DNA of 64,000 nucleotides, taken from positions 140,945,503-141,009,502 of the forward strand of contig CM077645.1 of the NCBI GenBank assembly GCA_039707465.1, written 5' to 3'. Below are positions 58,086-64,000 of the stretch, piece by piece. Below the pieces are notes generated by a model. The model worked only from the letters and a program-made list of their open reading frames with translations. It made no database searches and was not told the origin of the DNA. The translations under genes were made by a program, and so were the position numbers. Position 1 is the stretch's first letter. Each line of letters begins with the position of its first letter. Source of the stretch: Rhabdophis nuchalis. Taxonomy: Eukaryota > Chordata > Lepidosauria > Squamata > Natricidae.

Positions 58086-58372
58086 TGTTATCATTATCCC
58101 TCATTTATTTGGCTATATCCATTATCATAGAATTCCCTCCCCCAATAATCAAAACTTAACTAAATTTAGTTCTTCTTTATTAACCTTCATATATAACCAA
58201 AAATTTCTAATCTTCCTTTCATAGGTACCATTCAGTATTCATATACAATTACTACTTGTCAAACCAATACATGTGTATACATTATTATCATTATCAATTA
58301 TTTGTTTAACCATATCTATTGTCACTAAATTTCACAAAGTTTAACTAGTTTTATATTATACACTTTCATCTA

Positions 58373-59085
58373 TTAATTTGTATCTTTCCAATAGCGATGC
58401 AATCTCATGTCCTTTGCCATTTGTGGGATTAATCTTCTAATTATCTCCTTAATCGAATTTACATGGACTCCTGTTTGCAACTCATTGCTTATTGGGTCTC
58501 TTATGTAATCTTGATATCTTCCTTCTGTTTACTTGATCAGCTTATCTTTAATTATCAGTGGTGTTATCATTGGTATTACTGACAAGATTTCTCTCTTTAA
58601 ATCCCTAAATTCTTTTATTTTTTCTTCTTCTGTGCCTTGGCATCTAGGGTAGAGTGTCCATCCATCTAGCTCCCCTTTCCACATTCCACTCTTTCCATTT
58701 TCAACCACAATCCTTTCACCATGAATATCAGCAGATTCCATTTTTGTATTCATTTTTCTCTTCAGTTTTTAGGACTCTAGCCTCCACTTTTTTCAATTGA
58801 TAGACATCTCCAACTTCTCAATCATATTTTTGTGTTATATGCTTTATGTTTTCCAATTTCTTCTCAATTCTCTCGGATGCATTTAATGATTTCTGAATTT
58901 CAAACATTATCTTTTGCAAAGTTAAAGTTCCTTTCTAATGTTGAACCTTGAAGGCTTTTTACTAGATTAACCACAAATTCACAATGAAATCTTGTTTCCA
59001 CTTTTCTCTGGTTAACAATATACTTCAAAAAAACACACTTGTATAAACAATTCATGCTCTTCTTCTTATCACTCTCTATAAGCAA
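58373..59085 (-). pseudogene. L1 ORF1-like protein remnant with coiled coil
   Basis: The minus strand carries a lysine/glutamate-rich heptad stretch (IMFEIQKSLNASERIEKKLE near 58910-58850; LKKVEARVLKTEEKNE near 58790-58745), typical of the L1 ORF1 coiled coil. The next 127 codons (58753-58373) read to the stop in one frame, except for a single TAA at 58529-58531, and end HRYWKDTN. At least one frameshift lies upstream near 58795. The C-terminal part was not matched to the ORF1 RNA-binding fold by eye. Confidence 0.6.
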
Positions 59086-59811
59086 GCTGTAAGGCTTTGA
59101 AGTGCAAAGTCAAAATGATCAGTGAAAGTTCTTTGTTTCCAATACACAAACCTCCAGCCTCCGAGTGGCAGTGTTACAATTCTCTTTGTATCCTTTTGTA
59201 TCTTTTTTATATTCCAAGTTTGAAGGAGAAAAAAAATCAAATTTTTGAATGAAATAAAGTAGAAAAAGGGAAAAGCTCATGCAGAAGTGAAGAAGGAGAT
59301 TTTAGTCCATAGGTTACAAAAATAATCAAAAAATAGACGAAGAAAACTTAATCCATTCATTTTAAAAGGCTTGTATAAATTCCATCCATGAAAATAACAT
59401 TTAAAAATGTTAATAACACACTGACCAGGACCATCCAAAGCTTAATTCCACTGCTTATTTCTTCTGTTCTTAAATTTAAATTGTCTTTAAGTTTTTTATA
59501 TGCAGTTTCCTTTAAAACTGTAAAAATTCCTCACCAGCTGTACACACTTTCTCGTTCCATTTCCTTCCATTTTGGAGTCGCCCCAACTTCATCAGCCTAG
59601 AGGCTGAGATTTTGTCGCCAGCTAGAAGACTTCTCCTGGATCAATCAGGGACTTTGCGGTGTCTCTGAGATCAGCAGGGCGTAGTTCACCATCTCTGTGG
59701 GACGGTTTAGGTGTGATTGGACCACCCAGCAGCAAAAGTATCGGCGGCGATCTCACAGCACCGAGATCACATGTCCGTTTTGTAGTGACGTTGGCTTCTC
59801 CTCTCCTCTAC

Positions 59812-59961
59812 TTTACATGCTTTCAAACCACTAGGTTTGCAGAAGTAATGGGAGTAATGGGAGCTCACTCCATTATGCGGCACTAGGGATTTGAATTGCC
59901 GAACTGCTGACCTTTCTGATCAACAAGCTCAGTGTCTTAGCCACTGAGCCACCATGTCCCT
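59812..59961 (-). mobile_element. Sauria-type tRNA SINE, tRNA head (split)
   Basis: The minus strand reads a tRNA-like head: A box TGGCTCAGTGG (about 59950-59940) and B-box-like AATTCAAATCCCTAG (about 59900-59885), then a short run to ACATGCTTTCAAACC on the plus strand. It continues directly from the half at 57361-57564. The two halves total about 354 bp, near the normal length of this SINE. Confidence 0.88.
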
Positions 59962-60199
59962 GTAACCACAATTAGTTCCATAACTTTGGTCGCAAACCGA
60001 TTTGGTCATAACCCAAACCTAATTTTGGAAATTTGGCACTTACAAAAAAAAATGACGCTGAAGGAGAAATTGGCTGTGAACAAAATGTGTGAATTTTTTT
60101 GGTTGGAACTCAATTTGGGCGTGGTCAAAGTTCTACTGTACTCTTAAGGCCAGGATTTAAATACCAATGGTAGTAAGGGAATCATTCTAGTGTTGGAAG

Positions 60200-60431
60200 A
60201 ACCATGGTGGTGCAGTGGTTAGAATGCAGTATTGCAGGCTAACTCTACCAGCTGCCACCAGTTCAATCCTGACTGGATGAAGGTTGGCTCAGCTTTCCAT
60301 CTTTCTGAGGTCAGTAAAATGAGGAGCCAGATTGTTGGGGCAATATGCTGACTCTGTAAACTACTTAGAGAGGGCTGTAAAGCACTACAGAGTGGAATAC
60401 AGTATAAATCTAATTGCTATTACTATTGCTA
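60200..60431 (+). mobile_element. MIR-like tRNA SINE (ACA-MIR type)
   Basis: It has an A box TGGTGCAGTGG (about 60218) and a B box AGTTCAATCCTG (about 60270). The body AAGGTTGGCTCAGCTTTCCA, GAGGTCAGTAAAATGAGGA, GCTGACTCTGTAAACTACTTAG follows, then a (CTATTA)n-like tail. This layout is characteristic of the MIR-like SINEs known from lizards and snakes. Confidence 0.85.
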
Positions 60432-60937
60432 CATGTTTCATTAATGTAATATATGTTTAAACAGATATAAATAAGAGGGGAACTGTGTGGGTTGCACAGT
60501 AATAAAAACAATAATCAATAGAATAAAGAAACTGGAATAGTGATTGGAATAGTAATTCTCTAAGAAATTCTGAATCTTCTTGAGAAGGTTTGATATGCTT
60601 ACTCAAATATCTTTTATTTTCCAATCTAATTTCTTTAGTGGTTTTCTAGAGGCCACCATATTCACCTTGAATAATGCCACTTAAAGTTTAAAAAAATGGT
60701 TGTAGTTCAAAGAAAAATAAAGTGAAAATGACATTACTTTTGACAAAAATAAACTTTATTTGAAATCCATTTTTTTTAATTTTTGCATGGGGAAAAACCT
60801 GTTTCCACACCATATAAATATAATTTAGATAAAATCCAATGAAAAATGCAAAGTTTATGCATTGGAGTTTTTTTGCTCACAAATTCCAGAAGATATGCAC
60901 AAGCTCATTATTTATACCACATTTCTTTCTTTCTATC
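60432..60937. other. AT-rich unique sequence, nothing recognised
   Basis: No feature identified. Confidence 0.5.
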
Positions 60938-61007
60938 TATCTTTCACTCTCTCTCTCTCTCTTTCTCTCCGTCTCTCTCTGTATCTGTCTCTCTCGGAGT
61001 TTGTCTG

Positions 61008-61065
<58 letters not shown>

Positions 61066-61100
61066 GCACACACACATACATACACACATTCACACAAAAA
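60938..61100. repeat. (CT)n / (CA)n compound microsatellite
   Basis: An imperfect then perfect CT run (about 60948-61062) is followed by CACACACATACATACAC. Serine/leucine-rich frames through it are artefacts. Confidence 0.97.
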
Positions 61101-62460
61101 CGTTGGCTTCTGCTGAATACTTATGGTTGGCACCGCAGATGTCTCCCGCTGAGTGAGGTGTCTTAGCTTAGGGAATTGACAGGCAGAGCTAATGTGGCTA
61201 CTTTTCCATTTTTTGCTTTGTTAAAACTGGCTGGAAGTTAGGTGTAATATACTGTTGGTGCATTTGCTTTTCAAAACAAAATTATATTTTTCCATCAGCT
61301 GCATTTGTTATAGCCTACATAAAGTAGGATAAACAATTTCAGGAACTTTAATCGCTTAATAGGGCTTAGTGTGAACTCATTTGAATGTAACCTACTGAAA
61401 CAAAAGGAGGCTAAATTGAATTAATTGGCCTTCAGATGACGTTCTTACACAAACAGTGTCAACAAAGTTAATAATATTAGAGTCAGGTCTTGATTAATGT
61501 GCCAATAGTCAAAATCTATTTTACTGGGTTAATTATTTAGAAGATTCCTTAATTTAAAATAAAGCTGTCATTCCCTCTGCTAGAAATGTAGCCATTACAT
61601 GGTTTATTTTTTAATCTCATCAGATATTTAAAATCTAAGACCGTCAATTTCTGCTTGGCATTCTTTTGATGACTTCAAGGAATGGCATTAACAAACAAAA
61701 TATTTTCAAGCAGTGAATACATTCATATAGGTAACTTGACTAATTGAGCCGAAAGGTCGAGCAGTATTTTGAAGAGCAGGAGCGCCACCATGTGGGTATG
61801 AAGTAGTCAAATATACTTTTTAATGTTCTAGTTCAAGTAAGTGTGTATTTCTAAAAAAGGCTTTGACAACTTAGGACCTATTGAGCCATGTATTCGCTTG
61901 CTGCTACTGAACAGCAATTCAGACAGGGTTGTTCTTTTTTTTTTTTTGGAGCCCCAGGCACAGCTTAGATAGGACACCAATGGTGCTAGGGCTGAAAAAA
62001 AAATAGGGTTTACTTTAGTTACTCTCTGCTTGAAAAGTCACATATATTTGCATTAACAAAGTGTCAAATGACAGCAGCATTCATGCAATAGCCTCTGTAG
62101 AATCATGGATTGCCGTTATTCCAATTTTTGTGTTTCTTCCAGCTGCCTGTCTAACTTTGCACATGCTTCTTTACTTTTTCTTTTACCATACTAATATTGT
62201 AGCTAATATAATTTATTAAATGTGTGTGCTGTCCATTTCACTGTTGAGTAACAATTGATAATATTTATAGACTTAGTTGATAATATTAATAGATAATACT
62301 ACACTGTTAACCCGCTATTCTATTTCTTATTTATTTTATTTTATTTTATTTTATTTTATTTCTGTACTGCCCTCTCTCCCCTTAATTATGCCTTGCACCT
62401 ATTAGATTTGAACGCCTTTAAATTGTGATTTTTTTTTTAAAGGAATAGTCAATATCTAAC
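61101..62460. other. Unique sequence; possible conserved element at 61300-61800
   Basis: No gene seen. The interval 61300-61800 is complex, with GAATTAATTGGCC and TTGATTAATGTGCC homeodomain-type cores and no repeat features. It is a candidate for a conserved non-coding element only. A (TTTTA)n tract is at 62333-62362. Confidence 0.3.
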
Positions 62461-62468
62461 CTCTGAAC

Positions 62469-62717
62469 CAGAGGTGGTATTCAGCAGGTTCTGACCAGTT
62501 CTAGAGAACCAGTAGCAGAAATTTTTGAGAAGTTCGGAGAACCAGTAAATACCACCTCTGCCTGGCCCCGCCCGCATCTGTTCTTTTGCCTCCTGTTGAT
62601 CGGGAGGGAATGGAGATTTTACAGTATCCTTCCCCTGCCACATCCACCAAGCCATGTCCACCAAGCCCTGCCCCGCCCACAGAACCAGTAGTAAAAAAAT
62701 GTCGAATCCCACCACTG
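62469..62717. mobile_element. hAT-like MITE (GTGGTGGGA family), perfect TSD
   Basis: The 249-bp element starts CAGAGGTGGTATTCAGCAGG and ends TCGAATCCCACCACTG. The perfect 8-bp TSD CTCTGAAC is at 62461-62468 and 62718-62725. It is the reverse-orientation relative of 3502-3775. Confidence 0.93.
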
Positions 62718-62756
62718 CTCTGAACTTATATTTATACTTAGACTTAGAACCTAGAA

Positions 62757-62845
62757 TCAGAATAAGTTTATTGTCACTTTAAATGTACACTAATTGTCAT
62801 ACATTAAAATTTTGTTGCATACAACTCTCAAAAGGTCACTATATT
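62757..62845 (-). mobile_element. LINE or SINE 3' end (ACAATAAACTTATTCTG type)
   Basis: In minus reading it has CAACAAAATTTTAATGTATG, then AAAGTGACAATAAACTTATT and CTGATTCTAG. This resembles the GACAATAAA end of Rex1-type elements, but no coding part is present. Confidence 0.5.
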
Positions 62846-62884
62846 CAATATATAGCGTAACCTCCATAACTGACTGTTAGATAG

Positions 62885-63050
62885 TTTTAAATTTGGGGAT
62901 TTTAATTTGGTTTTAGCGCAGGATTTCATTGAATAAGTTTTTAAAATTTTATATGCTTTTGTATGTATTTTTAATATTCCTGTGCGCTGCCCTGAGTCCG
63001 TTTGGAGAAGGGCAGGGTATAAATTGAATAAATGAAATGAAATGAATATA
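62885..63050 (+). mobile_element. L2 LINE, 3' UTR fragment
   Basis: Same subfamily as 1-207: GGTTTTAGCGCAGGATTTC, CCTGTGCGCTGCCCTGAGTC, GAAGGGCAGGGTATAAATTG, and a tail of AAATG units. Confidence 0.82.
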
Positions 63051-63111
63051 CACGTGACTAGATAAATAAATAAATAATTACAAAATTATGTATATACCCA
63101 CATATACCATA

Positions 63112-63437
63112 TGTCAACGTTCCAGCATTGCCATGATGATTATCAGACTGCCCTAAGGAAGTGAACATTCTTGACATTTCTGTGGTCGGAAAAGGAATCT
63201 CAGGATGACCTGTGACTGCGCATGCATAGATTTACTTTCGATGCTAATTGGGGAATGTGTTTTATGACAGGCAGAGGGGAGGGGACATAGGGGGGTAAAG
63301 TTCAGAAGCCATCAAATAACTTTCGGTCCTGGCTACACAGAAGTTCTGTCAAGATGCTAACCCTAATAAAGGGATGTTTTTTTGAACTTTATCTTGAGGC
63401 CGTGAATTAATTGGGGTATTCTCTTGGGAGCGTCACA
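63112..63437 (+). mobile_element. Solo LTR, perfect 5-bp TSD (CCATA)
   Basis: The 326-bp segment starts TGTCAACGTTCCAG and ends GGGAGCGTCACA (TG...CA). It is flanked by CCATA at 63107-63111 and 63438-63442. The polyadenylation signal AATAAA is at 63365-63370, followed by a T-rich region and a GTGAATTAATTGGGG block. It shares ordered blocks with 10109-10420. No internal coding region adjoins it, so it is a solo LTR. Superfamily is undetermined. Confidence 0.88.
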
Positions 63438-63442
63438 CCATA

Positions 63443-64000
63443 GGGCACAGAGAAACAGCGAGTATACTATTATAAATACATTATTCTGCAATATAGATAA
63501 ATGTGACCCAGAATATGCTCAAGTGAGTAAAATTGTTCTTTATTATCTATTCAGGTTAGTCCTACTTGTCTTTGCAGTGAACCATAGAATTGGAAAGGGT
63601 TGCTTAGCTAATCAAATCAAATCTCCTGCTCAGAGTAGTAATCCCTGTTGAAACATCCTACAGATGGCTGTCTGGCCTCAGCTTGAACATCCTTGTAAAA
63701 TGAAGCCCACCACTACTTATAATAATTGCTTCTGCTCATTAGGATTTCCCCTTCCTCCCTAACGTTTAATCAGAATCTGCTTTCTGGGGCTTAAATACAT
63801 TATGCTGGGCCTTGCAGTCTGGAATGAGAGCGAAGGTCTTGACCTTTCATGTCATATTATTTCAGATATTGGAAGAGTATTATCACAGCCTCCCCAATCT
63901 TGTGTTGTTGTTTTTTAAGACCAGCTCCCCCAACTCTTTTTACAAGGCTTAGTTTCTAGCCTCCTGATCCACACACCCCTCTCGGACTTCTATGTAATTC
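63443..64000. other. Unique or unrecognised sequence
   Basis: No gene seen. AGAATTGGAAAGGGTTGC and CCCTGTTGAAACATCCTACA resemble a very degraded CR1-like 3' region, but the match is too weak to call. Confidence 0.35.

Larger units (their letters stand above)
57565..59811 (-). mobile_element. L1-like element, ORF1 plus 3' UTR, no ORF2 (half-L1)
   Basis: The 2.25-kb minus-strand insertion lies inside a Sauria SINE. From 5' (right) to 3': a GC-richer leader (59580-59811, e.g. GATCTCGGTGCTGTGAGATC in minus reading), a decayed ORF1 (about 59085-58373), then a 3' UTR of about 800 bp ending in an A/T-rich tract at 57565-57590. The 3' UTR holds (CATA)n and (CA)n tracts (about 58011-58085). There is no RT or endonuclease. 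The structure resembles half-L1 (HAL1) elements known from mammals. Confidence 0.75.

Noticed and set aside
59812..59961. Genuine tRNA gene
   Set aside because: A and B boxes are present, but no complete cloverleaf could be formed by eye and the downstream sequence is the SINE body.
60839..61166. Serine/leucine-rich frames of about 100 codons
   Set aside because: They are translations of the (CT)n/(CA)n microsatellite.

Overview
The window looks like intergenic or intronic DNA from a squamate reptile, most likely a snake. No host protein-coding exon, rRNA or tRNA gene could be recognised. The DNA is AT-rich and packed with interspersed repeats. The mix points to squamates: CR1, L2, Rex1, BovB (RTE) and L1-like LINEs together, a Sauria-type tRNA SINE, a MIR-like SINE, many hAT-type non-autonomous DNA transposons, (ATCT)n of the Bkm type, and a CR1 tail that runs into a TTCTA microsatellite. 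Assignments are from memory of family features; no database was searched.

Layout. 1-2.7 kb: an L2 tail abutting a nearly full-length but broken CR1 on the minus strand. 2.9-8 kb: five short DNA transposons and three LINE tails. 10-10.4 kb: a solo LTR. 12.2-13.3 kb: a CR1 inserted inside a hAT MITE. 13.6-14.1 kb: a local tandem duplication around a SINE. 16-21 kb: MITE, BovB end, Rex1 end with a 100-bp TTA tract, hAT element. 23.4-25.3 kb: CR1 with an open reverse transcriptase frame. 26.8-27.3 and 34.0-34.6 kb: two hAT elements, each with a second MITE nested inside. 28.45-28.95 kb: a TA-flanked inverted-repeat element. 29.5-30.6 kb: a 1-kb hAT element carrying a 116-bp minisatellite. 32.4-35.4 kb: Bkm-like microsatellite and two L2 copies. 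36-43 kb: SINE, MITEs and four hAT elements. 46.7-47.3 kb: CR1 end split by a hAT element. 47.8-50.1 kb: L2 with a 699-codon open frame. 53.9-59.96 kb: two copies of an L1-like element that has a decayed ORF1 but no ORF2; the longer one splits a Sauria SINE. 60-63.4 kb: MIR-like SINE, microsatellite, MITE, L2 tail and a second solo LTR. The rest is unique AT-rich sequence, a few parts of which look like possible conserved non-coding elements.

The most informative signals are target-site duplications (TSDs) read directly. One set of inverted-repeat elements has 8-bp TSDs with TA in the centre (often containing CTAGA). Another set has 8-bp TSDs tending to T at position 2 and A at position 7. 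These match the known Buster-type and Ac-type hAT preferences. Two related solo LTRs, 53 kb apart, each have perfect but different 5-bp TSDs. The L1 derivative, which appears to be a half-L1 with a shared ORF1-to-3'UTR junction, is the best candidate for something not previously described in this lineage.
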